The notes: a model not told the origin generated them from the sequence alone. Shown: positions 1-7,930, counted from the stretch's first letter. The stretch: 40,855 nucleotides of DNA from Azospirillum melinis (GCF_013340935.1 NZ_WHOS01000066.1:1-40855); one strand, 5' to 3'. Translations and numbers: made by a program.

Positions 1-7
1 ACCCCCC

Positions 8-919
8 TCACGCCACCCGCAGAGCCCCCGCGGTGTCGTGGTAGAAGCCGTTGACCAGCGGCGCGTCGATCAGCCCGCCCAGCTCGGCGGCGACCTCCGC
101 CCCGTCGCGGCGCCCGTCCAGCACCGCCCGGAACGCCTCGGCGACCCGCACCATGTCCATCGCCTGCGGCGACAGGCGGAAGCGGTCCACCCCCATCGCC
201 ACCAGCGCCGGCATCTCCGCCGCCAGGCACAGGCAGCCGTGCGACATCGTCTGGGTGCCGTTGACGGTCAGGAAAGGCTGGCCGTCCATCGTCGTCACCG
301 GCATGCCGTCCGGGTCGTTGCCGCAGACGAACTGGCAGCCGTCCTTGTGCAGCCCATGGGCGCGCGCGTGATAGCAGCGGGCCGAGATGGCGAGCGGCGC
401 CCGCCCCCAGACCTGCACCTCGGTCCCGATCCCCAGCTCCCGCCCGGCCTTCGCCAGCACGGCGACGGTGGCCGCCGGCAGTTCCGCCGGCAGCGACACC
501 GCCACCGCCCCGCGCCCGGCCATCCAGCCCAGCGTCGCCTCGTTGTAGACGTTGATCGTCGGCCCGACCGCATGGGGCCGCCCGGCCAGCAGCGCCAGCG
601 CCCCCATGTCGTTCGCCTCGACCAAGCCACCATCCGGCAGCCCGGCATCCGACCCCACCAGATCGCGCATCGCCGAACGCTCGCGCTCGCTGCCGACCAG
701 GATCGGGCTGGCGAGCCACACCGTCTTGCCGGCGGCGCTCAGCCGCTCGATCACCTCGCCCATCGCCTCGGCGAAGAAGGGCGCCCGCTTGAAGCAGACG
801 ATCTCGCCGACGACCACCGTGTCCACCGGCGCCTCGTCGGCGATGCGGGCGTAGAAGTCGCGCCAGCGGTCGACCGGCCAGTTGAACAGCACCGGCCCCA
901 AAGTGAGTGACGCAGTCAT
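8..919 (-). CDS. ubiV: UbiV, U32-family subunit of O2-independent ubiquinone hydroxylation
   Basis: A 303-residue U32 peptidase-family protein. UbiV works with UbiU in hydroxylating the ubiquinone precursor ring without oxygen, using prephenate as oxygen donor, and each subunit carries a 4Fe-4S cluster. Four cysteines fit the known UbiV ligand pattern: C42 (in EIVCFKR), C182 (SARCYHAR), C195 and C199 (DGCQFVCG), with the C-x12-C-x3-C spacing of E. coli UbiV. It is the third gene of a minus-strand operon, starting 28 bases after ubiU ends, with a purine-rich AGGAA-type ribosome site before the ATG. Length is normal (E. coli about 290). The stop lies 8 bases from the window edge, so the gene is complete. 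It is not a protease despite the family name. Identification is firm from cysteines, length and neighbours. Confidence 0.93.
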   Translation of the reverse strand: MTASLTLGPVLFNWPVDRWRDFYARIADEAPVDTVVVGEIVCFKRAPFFAEAMGEVIERLSAAGKTVWLASPILVGSERERSAMRDLVGSDAGLPDGGLVEANDMGALALLAGRPHAVGPTINVYNEATLGWMAGRGAVAVSLPAELPAATVAVLAKAGRELGIGTEVQVWGRAPLAISARCYHARAHGLHKDGCQFVCGNDPDGMPVTTMDGQPFLTVNGTQTMSHGCLCLAAEMPALVAMGVDRFRLSPQAMDMVRVAEAFRAVLDGRRDGAEVAAELGGLIDAPLVNGFYHDTAGALRVA

Positions 920-947
920 TCCTTGAAACTCCTCAGCGCACCCGGGC

Positions 948-1934
948 TTACCGCCACGCGCGCGTATAGGCTCCGGTGGTCTGGGTCCCGCCCTCGACCA
1001 TCGCCTGCAGATCGATGTGCGGCACCGGCCGGCCGGCGGCGAATGTTTCCAGCGCCTCGCGATAGGCGCGGACCACCGCGGCGATATAGGCCTTGCCGCG
1101 CTGCCGCCCTTCGATCTTCAGCGCCCGCACCCCGGCCGCCTTCAGCTCCGGCAGCAGATCCATGGCGTTGAGGCTGGTCGGCTCCTCGAACAGGTAGGCC
1201 GGCCCGTCCCCAGCGACGAAGCGACCCTTGCACAGCGTCGGATAGCCGGCCTGCTCGCCCTCGCCGAACACATTGATGGTGAAGCCGCCCAGCGTCGAAG
1301 CCAGCGACCCGCCCCGCTGCTCGTAGCGGACATGGTTGGCCGGCGAACAGACCCCCTGCTTGTTGGGCGACAGGCCGGTGGCGTAGGAGGACAGCGAACA
1401 GCGCCCCTCCGCCATCGGGCAGAGGCCGCCGAAGACGAACACCTCGGTCTCGATGTCGATCTCGGCATTCAGCCTGGCGATTTCCGGCACCGTCAGCACA
1501 CGCGGCAGCACGACCCGGCGCACGCCGAAGGCCTCGCGGTACAGCCGGATCGCCTCGACATTGGCGGCCGACGCCTGGACCGACAGATGCAGGCGCAGGT
1601 CGGGATGGCGCTTCGCCGCATAGTCCAGCAGCCCGGGATCGGCCAGGATGACGGCATCCACCTTCAGCCGCGCCGCATCGTCCACCGCCTTCCGCCAGGG
1701 GCCGAGATTGCCCGCCTGCGGATAGGTGTTGATGGCGACATAGACCTCGACCCGGCGCGCATGGGCGTAATCCACCGCGTCGGCCACATCTTGCCGGGTG
1801 AAGTTCAGGCCCGGAAAATTGCGGGCGTTGGTCTCGTCGCGGAAGCCGAGATAGACGGCATCGGCCCCGGCATCGACGGCGGCACGCAAGGCGGCCGGCG
1901 TCCCCGCCGGGCAGATCAGTTCGAAATTGTCCAT
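948..1934 (-). CDS. ubiU: UbiU, U32-family subunit of O2-independent ubiquinone hydroxylation
   Basis: A 328-residue U32 peptidase-family protein, the partner of UbiV in a heterodimer that acts with UbiT in anaerobic ubiquinone synthesis. The N-terminus (ELICPAGTPAALRAAVDAG) is typical of the family. Cysteines C172, C179, C196 and C235 reproduce the E. coli UbiU ligands (C169, C176, C193, C232) with identical spacing, so a 4Fe-4S cluster is expected. The FGGLCPMAEGRC segment is the family core. The gene starts 6 bases after the ubiT stop and is followed 28 bases later by ubiV, which indicates one transcript. Expression is probably controlled from the Fnr-type box ahead of ubiT. No sign of damage. 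Confidence 0.95.
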   Translation of the reverse strand: MDNFELICPAGTPAALRAAVDAGADAVYLGFRDETNARNFPGLNFTRQDVADAVDYAHARRVEVYVAINTYPQAGNLGPWRKAVDDAARLKVDAVILADPGLLDYAAKRHPDLRLHLSVQASAANVEAIRLYREAFGVRRVVLPRVLTVPEIARLNAEIDIETEVFVFGGLCPMAEGRCSLSSYATGLSPNKQGVCSPANHVRYEQRGGSLASTLGGFTINVFGEGEQAGYPTLCKGRFVAGDGPAYLFEEPTSLNAMDLLPELKAAGVRALKIEGRQRGKAYIAAVVRAYREALETFAAGRPVPHIDLQAMVEGGTQTTGAYTRAWR

Positions 1935-1940
1935 GATCCC

Positions 1941-2657
1941 CTACGCCCCCGTACCCGGCAACTTCCCCGGCAGCCCGCCTGGCGGCGTCCCCGCCGTCCC
2001 GCCGAGCCGTGCCTCCAGCCGTGCTTCCAGCCGCTCGATCCCGCGGCGCAGCGGCGGCGGCAGCAGCCGGCGCGCCGCGTCGATCCGGTCCAGCACCGGC
2101 CCGGCATTGCGCCGCAGCACCGGCAGGGCGCGGGCCAGCGGCCCGGCGATGGAGGCGGCATCGGCCACCAGATCCATCTCGTCCTCGCCGTCCAGCGTGT
2201 TGCGCAGCGCGAGGATCAGCGCGGTGTCGCCGGAAATGCTCAGCTCGCGCCGGAAGAACAGCGCATCGCCGTCGATCCGCCCTTCCAGCAGGTCGAGCAG
2301 CCTGTCATAAGGCCCGCGCACCACCGCGTCGGCGGCAGCGGCCTCGCCCGCCCCATCCGCTCCACGGGGCAGGGCATGCAGCGACAGCTCGGGCCCGACG
2401 CGCATCAGCAGGGCGACCGGCGCGTCCACCGGCTCGATCAGCACGCGGGCGTCCGGCATCTCGCGCAGGGCCTCGAAGGCGCGCGGATGACGGTCGGCCA
2501 GCAGCCGCAGCAGCCGGGCGAGCAACGCATCGCTGGCCCGCCGCCCCAGCCTGGGCACCAGCCCCAGCCCGGCCCGGCTCAATCCGGTCTCGAACCGGCG
2601 GGCACGCTCGCCAGCGGGGGAATTGGAAACAGTCTGTGCGACATCGGGATCGCGCAT
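1941..2657 (-). CDS. ubiT: UbiT, SCP2-domain accessory protein of anaerobic ubiquinone synthesis
   Basis: A 238-residue protein with a central SCP2 sterol-carrier-like domain. The diagnostic stretch is at about residues 130-160 (GDALFFRRELSISGD, then TALILALRNTLD). UbiT is thought to bind isoprenoid quinone intermediates and present them to the UbiU-UbiV hydroxylase. The C-terminal 40 residues are rich in proline, glycine and arginine and are not conserved in the family as I know it. It is the first gene of ubiT-ubiU-ubiV, with only 6 bases to ubiU. A palindromic Fnr/Dnr box lies 64-77 bases upstream of its ATG. This order is common in proteobacteria that respire without oxygen. Confidence 0.88.
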   Translation of the reverse strand: MRDPDVAQTVSNSPAGERARRFETGLSRAGLGLVPRLGRRASDALLARLLRLLADRHPRAFEALREMPDARVLIEPVDAPVALLMRVGPELSLHALPRGADGAGEAAAADAVVRGPYDRLLDLLEGRIDGDALFFRRELSISGDTALILALRNTLDGEDEMDLVADAASIAGPLARALPVLRRNAGPVLDRIDAARRLLPPPLRRGIERLEARLEARLGGTAGTPPGGLPGKLPGTGA

Positions 2658-2720
2658 GGGCGGCTTCCCTCCTCATCGGTCATTCCGCCGCCCATGAAAG
2701 CCGGCAACCGCCTGACGTCA

Positions 2721-2734
2721 TTGACCTCGGTCAA
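2721..2734 (-). promoter_or_regulatory. Fnr/Dnr-type box upstream of ubiTUV
   Basis: TTGACCTCGGTCAA has perfect 6-base arms (TTGACC/GGTCAA) around a 2-base centre. It fits the TTGA-N6-TCAA pattern bound by Fnr, FixK and Dnr regulators. It lies 64 bases ahead of the ubiT start codon, a sensible distance for an activator site. Which regulator binds cannot be told from sequence; the Crp/Fnr proteins at 7142-7867 and 35397-36161 are both candidates. Confidence 0.7.
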
Positions 2735-2735
2735 G

Positions 2736-2747
2736 TTCAAGCTTGAA
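2736..2747. promoter_or_regulatory. 12-base palindrome next to the Fnr box
   Basis: TTCAAGCTTGAA is a perfect palindrome starting one base after the Fnr-type box. It could be a second operator or an upstream activator half-site pair. No regulator is assigned. Confidence 0.3.
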
Positions 2748-3072
2748 AAAGCCCTTGCGTCAGGCTGCGCTCGCCGACCCGGAGCGGCCGCTCAGGTCGT
2801 ACAGCCGGCGATCCTCCCGGCCGATGCGGTGTTTCAGCGCAGCGACCCGAAGGACCGCCGGGGCCTGCCAGGGGATTGGGCTGGGGGATTGCGGTGGGGG
2901 ATCGCGCCAAGCGGCCAGTTTTCCGGCCGAGCCATCCGCCGTGCCTTCGATGACTGTATGAATCTCAACGGAGCATTGCATGCATATCTGTTGACATTGT
3001 AGGTCTCAACGGAGCATACAGTTGCGCATTGTATGCATTAATTGCTTGGATTTCCTCCAGGAGAGCCATGCA
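2748..3072. other. Non-coding stretch between ubiT promoter and small membrane protein gene
   Basis: Open frames here have atypical composition and no recognisable product, so I treat the stretch as non-coding. The last 110 bases become AT-richer and contain the duplicated motif listed at 2963-3038, probably the promoter region of the plus-strand gene at 3073. Confidence 0.4.
2963..3038 (+). repeat. Two copies of a compound motif ahead of the small membrane protein gene
   Basis: TCTCAACGGAGCAT occurs at 2963-2976 and again, identically, at 3004-3017. Separately, GCATTGCATGCAT (2973-2985) is echoed by GCATTGTATGCAT (3026-3038), with one difference. The arrangement directly upstream of a start codon suggests paired operators or a local duplication. 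No known regulator is matched. Confidence 0.5.
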
Positions 3073-3363
3073 ATGTCATCCGAACAGGAGTGGCCGCCTC
3101 TCCGGTACAGCCACGCCAACCCAGCCGTCTGTCTTCCGCCCGCAGACAAGGACCCGCGCCCGACCCGACTCCCGTCGGTTTCCCCTGACGAAAGACAGCG
3201 TCGTATTCTGGAGATGTTCAAAATGTACGACTGGTTCCCTCTGGTCTTCTTCCCGTTCAAGATCATCGTGTTGGGCACGGGGATGTTCTTCGCCATCAAG
3301 TGGCATCACGATCGGGCGAAGGAGGAGCAGGCAAAGAAGGACAAGGAAGCCAGCAGGCGGTAA
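3073..3363 (+). CDS. Small single-span membrane protein, unknown function
   Basis: A 96-residue protein with a hydrophilic, proline-rich N-terminal half, one membrane segment at about residues 53-75 (WFPLVFFPFKIIVLGTGMFF), and a strongly charged lysine/glutamate/arginine tail. The ATG at 3073 was chosen because AGGAGAG ends 7 bases before it; an upstream in-frame start at 3022 would lie inside the repeat region and has no ribosome site. I do not recognise the family. The charge distribution favours a cytoplasmic C-terminus. Neighbours (ubiTUV behind, a nuclease-like gene ahead on the other strand) give no functional hint. Confidence 0.55.
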   Translation: MSSEQEWPPLRYSHANPAVCLPPADKDPRPTRLPSVSPDERQRRILEMFKMYDWFPLVFFPFKIIVLGTGMFFAIKWHHDRAKEEQAKKDKEASRR

Positions 3364-3536
3364 GCACCCGCCGAAGCTGCCGGGCGCCGCCCGATCCGTG
3401 CTTCGGAATGAGCCGGGCTGTGGCACCGCTCACAGCACCGGAAGCCGGATGCGTCCAGGATCGCCCCATCGCCGCCGACCATCCCCGGTCGATTGAATGG
3501 CACCGAGATATCAGCCCTTTCGGACGGAGCGATCCC

Positions 3537-3689
3537 ATGACCATCCTCTGCATCAGCGCCGCCACGTCGATCCTCAGCCTCGGCCTGCTGGCCGGGTTCG
3601 ACCTCTGCATCGCTCCGCCGCCGAAAACCGCCGGGGCAAGGGCCGCCGCATCCGCCCGCCGGCGGTCCGGCGAAGACATGATGGGGTGA
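3537..3689 (+). CDS. Possible 50-residue membrane or exported peptide
   Basis: A short frame with a hydrophobic N-terminus (ILCISAATSILSLGLLAGF) followed by a proline/alanine/arginine-rich tail. GGAG lies about 8 bases before the ATG. It lies between the membrane protein gene and the convergent nuclease-like gene. No homologue is recognised and the case rests only on the ribosome site and hydrophobic segment, so it may be spurious. Confidence 0.3.
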   Translation: MTILCISAATSILSLGLLAGFDLCIAPPPKTAGARAAASARRRSGEDMMG

Positions 3690-3724
3690 AAGGGGCATGC
3701 GCCGAAGGCGACGGGACACTGTCC

Positions 3725-4387
3725 CTATTCGTTTCTGATCACCCTGTTGACGGCCTTGGTTATATCGGGGCTGCTCTTGCTCCTGACCCAGTTTCCGGCC
3801 TCGGTACAATCGTACCTGATGGCCTTCGCACGGACCTGGATGGCATGAGGGGCCTTGACATCCACATCCTTGGTTCTTCCTGTCTTTTTGTCCAGGACGG
3901 GCATCGTCATTTTTGTATTGCTGACGATCACCTTCATCTCTATCGCATGCACATACAGCTTTGCCAGTTCCGCCCGTTTATCCTTCTCCGTGACGGCCCG
4001 CGAAATGGCCTTCTCGACCTCGGATTTGTCGATATTGAAGAACTGGTTGGAAATAATCAGAAGCTCCTTCACCTTCAACTCTACCGCACTGTGGCGCTTG
4101 TTCGTCGTTGCGGTAAGGGGCGTCAGGTTTTCGCTCACCCCCGGTCCACCCATGTTGTCGTTCAACAGATGGCCGGCGATCCACTTGACCTTCGGATGGT
4201 CTCTTCTCAAAGCGGTGATGCAGCGCGGGGAATTTCTCTGCGGCTTGCTGCCGTAGTTGGAAGACGCAATGGCGCCGGGCCCCATGATCACATGGACGGA
4301 TGTGCCGCCACCGCCGCCCGCCAGCTCCCTGCCCCATTTCGGGGCCATGAAATATATTGGAACGGATGGAATCTGTACTCTGGCCAT
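3725..4387 (-). CDS. Putative DNA/RNA non-specific endonuclease (toxin-like)
   Basis: A 220-residue protein. Residues 70-100 contain the core of bacterial DNA/RNA non-specific nucleases of the Endonuclea_NS_2 type: AGHLLNDNMGGPG followed by ENLTPLTATTNKRH. The expected catalytic histidine is H73, and N78, N87 and N96 fit the metal-site and fold positions. The N-terminal 60 residues are glycine-rich and unlike a signal peptide. The C-terminal half (about 105-215) is helical and charged and unrecognised. GAGGG lies about 7 bases before the ATG. Base composition is visibly more AT-rich than the flanking genes, suggesting transfer. Such domains often serve as cargo of contractile or contact-dependent systems, but no secretion gene, adaptor or clear immunity gene is adjacent. 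The nuclease call is fairly secure; the toxin role is inference. Confidence 0.65.
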   Translation of the reverse strand: MARVQIPSVPIYFMAPKWGRELAGGGGGTSVHVIMGPGAIASSNYGSKPQRNSPRCITALRRDHPKVKWIAGHLLNDNMGGPGVSENLTPLTATTNKRHSAVELKVKELLIISNQFFNIDKSEVEKAISRAVTEKDKRAELAKLYVHAIEMKVIVSNTKMTMPVLDKKTGRTKDVDVKAPHAIQVRAKAIRYDCTEAGNWVRSKSSPDITKAVNRVIRNE

Positions 4388-4659
4388 CAGAGACCCTCAT
4401 TCTCGTGACTGACGGGTGAGCGCCCAGGCGGCGTCGCGTCGATTGACGAGGGCAATTCTAATCATACTTGCTTTCGCAAGTTAACACTCGCGGCAAAGTT
4501 ATCGAAAACAACCAATGCGTTTGCCGGCGCGGTCGGTCCCGGCATTTTGCCGGGAAGGGTCTGAGAACCATCTCCAACCCGTCTTTGCGAAAAATATCCT
4601 CAGGAGAATAATTTCCTATAATCTCTTCGCGAATGTCCCCTCAGTCGCGGAGCCACGCC
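4388..4659. other. AT-richer divergent intergenic region with two hairpins
   Basis: This region separates the minus-strand nuclease-like gene from the plus-strand helix-turn-helix gene. It contains ACTTGC-TTTC-GCAAGT (4466-4481) and TCCCGGCA-TTT-TGCCGGGA (4537-4555), both perfect inverted repeats. Because both flanking genes point away, these are more likely operators or leader structures than terminators. Confidence 0.45.
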
Positions 4660-5368
4660 ATGCCTCTCGATCCCCGCAGCTTCACCGGTGACAACTTCCC
4701 CCGCTGGGCCGAAGAGCCGCCGACGCCTGCCGAAGGCTCGCTGGTGCCCGGATCGCAGTTCCATGAGGAACAATGGATCATGGCCGCCGGCATGCTGGCG
4801 CGCGGCAACAGCTTCCTTCAGGTCTCCCGCGCCATGGGGTGCAGCCGGACGACGCTGTGGCGCGCCTATTACGGCTCCCAGGATTTCCGTCACAGGGTGT
4901 GGTGGGAGCGGCAGGCGCTGAACCGCGAGGCCGAACTGCGCCTGTCCTCGCTGCGGGTGCTGGTGGCCGAGCAGATCGAGCGTCGGCGATCCCGCCACCG
5001 TGCGCTGGCTGGCCGAACGGCTCGGCCTCATCCCCGGTCTCGGGAGCGCCCGCACCGCCTCGCTGGACAGCCGGGAGGTGGGGGCGGAGGAGGGACCGGC
5101 GGCGAGGCCCGAGGACAGGCCGCGGGCGCCCCGCCCGGAGGACCCGCCCGCCGTCACCGTCCCCGAACTCGACGACGACATCCCCGGCGCCCTGCGCGAG
5201 CGCCATCCACCCAGCCCGGCCATGGTCGCCGCCGTCGTCGCCCAGCCGGAGGCGGAGGGTCCGAAGGGCGTTTTCCCCTGGACCGTCAACCAGTACGAGG
5301 AGTACCCGAACCTCAACCCCGGCCCGGTCGGCCGCCGGGCTGCCGACGCCTTCTCCGGGCGCCGGTAG
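4660..5368 (+). pseudogene. Helix-turn-helix protein interrupted by a one-base frameshift
   Basis: The first frame (from ATG 4660, with GCGGAG about 8 bases upstream) encodes a helix-turn-helix region, ARGNSFLQVSRAMGCSRTTL, then WRAYYGSQDFRHRVWWERQAL, resembling small-terminase-like DNA-binding proteins. Near base 4984 the coding signal jumps frame: reading cgt-C-ggc-gat with the extra C removed gives ...EQIERGDPATVRWLAERLGL, which continues in frame to the stop at 5366-5368. The second part has a low-complexity proline/arginine-rich linker and a C-terminal EGPKGVFPWTVNQYEEYP segment. The intact product would be about 235 residues. Either a true frameshift or a sequencing error explains it. 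The function is unknown; a regulator or phage-derived packaging protein is possible. Confidence 0.55.
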
Positions 5369-5442
5369 AGGGGTGGCCGGGCGGTGGAACATCCGCCGGA
5401 AAACGTTCCACGCCGTTCCATCCTCCGCCGAAGGAGCCTTCC

Positions 5443-6345
5443 TTACGGTTGCCCGCTGCCGCCCGCCGCGCCATAGACATGGCCGGTGGTGAAGCTGGCA
5501 TCCTCCGCCGCGAGCTGGACATAGATGCTGGCAAGCTCGGCCGGCTGGCCGGGGCGCCCGAACGGGGTCTGGCTGCCGAACTGCTTCAGCTTCTCCTGGC
5601 TGGCGCCGCCGCTGACCTGCAAGGGGGTCCAGATCGGGCCGGGGGCCACGCCGTTGACGCGGATGCCCTTGTCCGCCAGCTGCTTGGCCAGCGACTTCAC
5701 GTAGTTCATCGTCGCCGCCTTGGTCTGGGCATAGGCGTAGAGGTCCGGCGTCGGGTCGTAGGCCTGCTCCGACGTGGTGCCGATGATGACCGATCCCGGC
5801 TCCAGGTGGGGCAGGGCGGCCTTGATGATCCAGAAGGGGGCGTAGATGTTGGTCTTCATCGTCGCGTCGAACTCCTCGCTGCTCAGGTCGAGGATCGACG
5901 GGATGGCCTGCTGGCGCGCCGCGTTGCAGACGACGATGTCGAGCCCGCCCAGCCCGGCGACGGCATCGGCCACCAGCTTTTTGCAGAACGCCTCGTCGCG
6001 CAGGTCGCCGGGGATCGCCACCGCCTTGCGGCCGGCTTCTTCGATCAGGGCGACGACGTCCTGGGCGTCCGGCTCCTCGGTCGGGAAATAATTGATGGCG
6101 ACGTCGGCGCCCTCGCGGGCATAGGCGATGGCGGCGGCCCGGCCCATGCCGGAATCGCCGCCGGTGATCAGCGCCCGGCGCCCGGCCAGCCGGCCGGAGC
6201 CCTTGTAGCTGGTCTCGCCATGGTCGGGCGGCGGATCCATGTCGCGGGCCAGCCCCGGCCAGGGCTGCGACTGGCCGTTGAAGGGCGGGCGCGGATACTT
6301 CGTGCGCGGGTCCTGCGGCGTGACGGTGTCGTCCTTGCGGTCCAT
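5443..6345 (-). CDS. Short-chain dehydrogenase/reductase, YghA-like
   Basis: A 300-residue NAD(P)-dependent oxidoreductase. An extended N-terminus of about 50 residues (PRTKYPRPPFNGQSQPWPG) is typical of the YghA subgroup. The cofactor loop is ITGGDSGMGRA, followed by the NAAR motif, the active-site serine region (GTTSEQAYD) and the YxxxK catalytic pair (YAQTK). The late VAPGPIWTPLQ motif is also typical. The start at 6345 has CAGGAGAC just upstream; an open frame extends further 5' but without support. The substrate cannot be assigned; relatives are annotated as aldehyde or general stress oxidoreductases. It is convergent with the frameshifted gene and probably monocistronic. Confidence 0.85.
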   Translation of the reverse strand: MDRKDDTVTPQDPRTKYPRPPFNGQSQPWPGLARDMDPPPDHGETSYKGSGRLAGRRALITGGDSGMGRAAAIAYAREGADVAINYFPTEEPDAQDVVALIEEAGRKAVAIPGDLRDEAFCKKLVADAVAGLGGLDIVVCNAARQQAIPSILDLSSEEFDATMKTNIYAPFWIIKAALPHLEPGSVIIGTTSEQAYDPTPDLYAYAQTKAATMNYVKSLAKQLADKGIRVNGVAPGPIWTPLQVSGGASQEKLKQFGSQTPFGRPGQPAELASIYVQLAAEDASFTTGHVYGAAGGSGQP

Positions 6346-6472
6346 GCCTGTCTCCTGATCCGGCGTGCTGTGTGCGATGGGGCGATGCCTCGCACACAGA
6401 ACCGGACGGGGACGGAAATGGTTGCCGCAACCCTGCCCATCAGCGAAACGGGCCATCGGCGGAACGGTATCC

Positions 6473-7006
6473 TCAGCCGCACATGCCGCCGCAGCAGGAC
6501 CCGTTGCGCCGGGCCAGCAGCCGCTCATAGGCGATGCTGACCACGCCGGCCGGCGGGATCACGCCCTGCAACAGCGCCAGCACGTCCCCCTCCGGCGTGC
6601 CGGGCGGGACATCCGTCACCTCGCAGACCGAGGCGCCGCTGCCGTCCGGACCCAGCCGCGCATCGCCGGCGGCAACAGCCACATCGCCGTTGCGGTCGAT
6701 GCGCACGCGCAGGCTGGCCGCCGCCGCCCCCTCGGGCCGGGCAATGCGGACCTGCCAGACCTCGGGCCCCTGTTGCAGATACTCCCAGGAGAAGCTGGCG
6801 CCGAACAGGCTGAGCAGCTGGTGGTGCAGCGGGCGCGGGTCATGGTCGTTGACCAGCGAGAAACCGTCGCCGGGCGTCAGATCCTGCACCGACGCGAAGA
6901 TCAGCTGATGGCGCTGGTAGGGCGGGATCGCGCGGAGATCGAGAACCGGTTCGGCCTGCCCGGCGTGGGGGGCGGTCGGCGCAATGGGAGAGGTCATGGT
7001 CGGCAT
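6473..7006 (-). CDS. DUF2249 protein with cysteine-rich C-terminus
   Basis: A 177-residue protein whose N-terminal part (about residues 22-92) is a DUF2249 domain: LDLRAIPPYQRHQLIFASV, NDHDPRPLHHQL and a closing WQVRIAR. DUF2249 genes are common in denitrification and nitrogen-oxide clusters, although their reaction is not established. The second half resembles a small alpha/beta domain (about 95-165) and ends in NGSCCGGMCG, three cysteines in seven residues, a possible metal site. It lies 135 bases downstream of, and on the same strand as, the Crp/Fnr regulator gene. A TTG-N8-CAA box at 7081-7094 suggests its own promoter. Two ATGs (7006 and 6997) are possible starts. The role in nitric oxide metabolism is inferred from context. 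Confidence 0.75.
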   Translation of the reverse strand: MPTMTSPIAPTAPHAGQAEPVLDLRAIPPYQRHQLIFASVQDLTPGDGFSLVNDHDPRPLHHQLLSLFGASFSWEYLQQGPEVWQVRIARPEGAAAASLRVRIDRNGDVAVAAGDARLGPDGSGASVCEVTDVPPGTPEGDVLALLQGVIPPAGVVSIAYERLLARRNGSCCGGMCG

Positions 7007-7080
7007 CGTCGTCCGTCTGGTCTGTGGGGGAGCGGCAGGATCGCCATGTCCCCCTGTAGCCCGGATCGCCGCCCCCTTCT

Positions 7081-7094
7081 TTGCTCCAGCACAA
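7081..7094 (-). promoter_or_regulatory. Candidate Dnr/NnrR box ahead of the DUF2249 gene
   Basis: TTGCTCCAGCACAA keeps the TTG-N8-CAA half-sites of Crp/Fnr-family nitrogen-oxide regulators, though the inner bases are not symmetrical. It lies 75 bases upstream of the 7006 start. Its weight comes from similar boxes at nearby promoters. Confidence 0.45.
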
Positions 7095-7141
7095 ACCCCG
7101 GAACGGGTCGGGCGTTCAGCCGACCCAGCATCCGATCACGG

Positions 7142-7867
7142 TCAATTCCGCTCAGCCGGCAGCGGCAAGGACGGCAGATCCTCGGCGATGGCGACCAGCG
7201 CATGGGGCTTGCGGATCACCACCTGCTGCCGGCCGCTCTCGACGATGCCCTGGCTTTCCCAGGCCGACAGGGTGCGGCTGACGGTGTGCAGCGTCGTGCC
7301 GGTCATCTCCGCCACATCCTGCCTGGACAGCGGGAAGTCGATCTCCACCCCGGCCTCCACCCGCCGCCCGGCGTGGCGCACCAGACGCAGCAGGGCGTGG
7401 GCGATGCGGCGCTCCACCCGCTCCGTCGCCACCTCGCGCAGGCGGTTCTGCACTTCGCGCAGCCGCCCGCCGACGATCGACAGCGCGTTGCGGGCGATGG
7501 CGGGATGACGGTCCATCAGCTCGGTCATCGCGGCGGCCGGCCAGGACAGCTCGACGCAATCGGCCACCGCGACGGCATCGGCCGGATAGAACCCGTCGGT
7601 GAAGATCGCCAGCGTGCCGAACATCTCGCCGGGGCCGATGAAGCGCATCACCACCTGCTGCCCGTCGGGGCCGGTCTGCACGATCTTCACCCGCCCGTCG
7701 ATCAGCGCATGGCCGGCCGCCGCCGGTTCCCCCTGGCTGAAGACGGCGGTGCCGCGGACATGCAGACGGGGCCGCGCCAGCGCAACGGCCTCGGCCAGCG
7801 CCTCGGCATCCAGCCCGGCGAACAGCGGCATGCCGCGCAGGATGGCGGGATCGGGGGGCGGGGGCAT
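7142..7867 (-). CDS. Crp/Fnr-family regulator, Dnr/NnrR-like
   Basis: A 241-residue transcription factor: cyclic-nucleotide-binding-like beta barrel at about 13-125 (PLFAGLDAEAL, then FIGPGEMFGTLAIFTDG), a long dimer helix (HPAIARNALSIVGGRLREVQNRL), and a C-terminal helix-turn-helix (LSRQDVAEMTGTTLHTVSRTL). The E...SR recognition helix fits TTGA-type half-sites. There is no N-terminal cysteine cluster, so it is not an oxygen-sensing Fnr. Together with divergent nnrS and the DUF2249 gene this points to a Dnr- or NnrR-type sensor of nitric oxide, probably through heme. ATG 7867 is used; the next in-frame ATG (7831) is possible but would trim the barrel's first residues. Family certain, ligand inferred. 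Confidence 0.85.
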   Translation of the reverse strand: MPPPPDPAILRGMPLFAGLDAEALAEAVALARPRLHVRGTAVFSQGEPAAAGHALIDGRVKIVQTGPDGQQVVMRFIGPGEMFGTLAIFTDGFYPADAVAVADCVELSWPAAAMTELMDRHPAIARNALSIVGGRLREVQNRLREVATERVERRIAHALLRLVRHAGRRVEAGVEIDFPLSRQDVAEMTGTTLHTVSRTLSAWESQGIVESGRQQVVIRKPHALVAIAEDLPSLPLPAERN

Positions 7868-7930
7868 GGCGGTCGTCCTGGCGCGCTGTGCGTGATGGGG
7901 GGCGTGATCTCCATCCATTCGTGCACGAGT

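Noticed and set aside
2743..2961. Short open frames in the ubiT upstream region
   Set aside because: No ribosome site, atypical composition, and overlap with the regulatory region.
1017..3002. Long plus-strand open frame opposite ubiU and ubiT
   Set aside because: The opposite strand encodes UbiU with all four cluster cysteines; the plus-strand translation is arginine/glutamine-rich noise.
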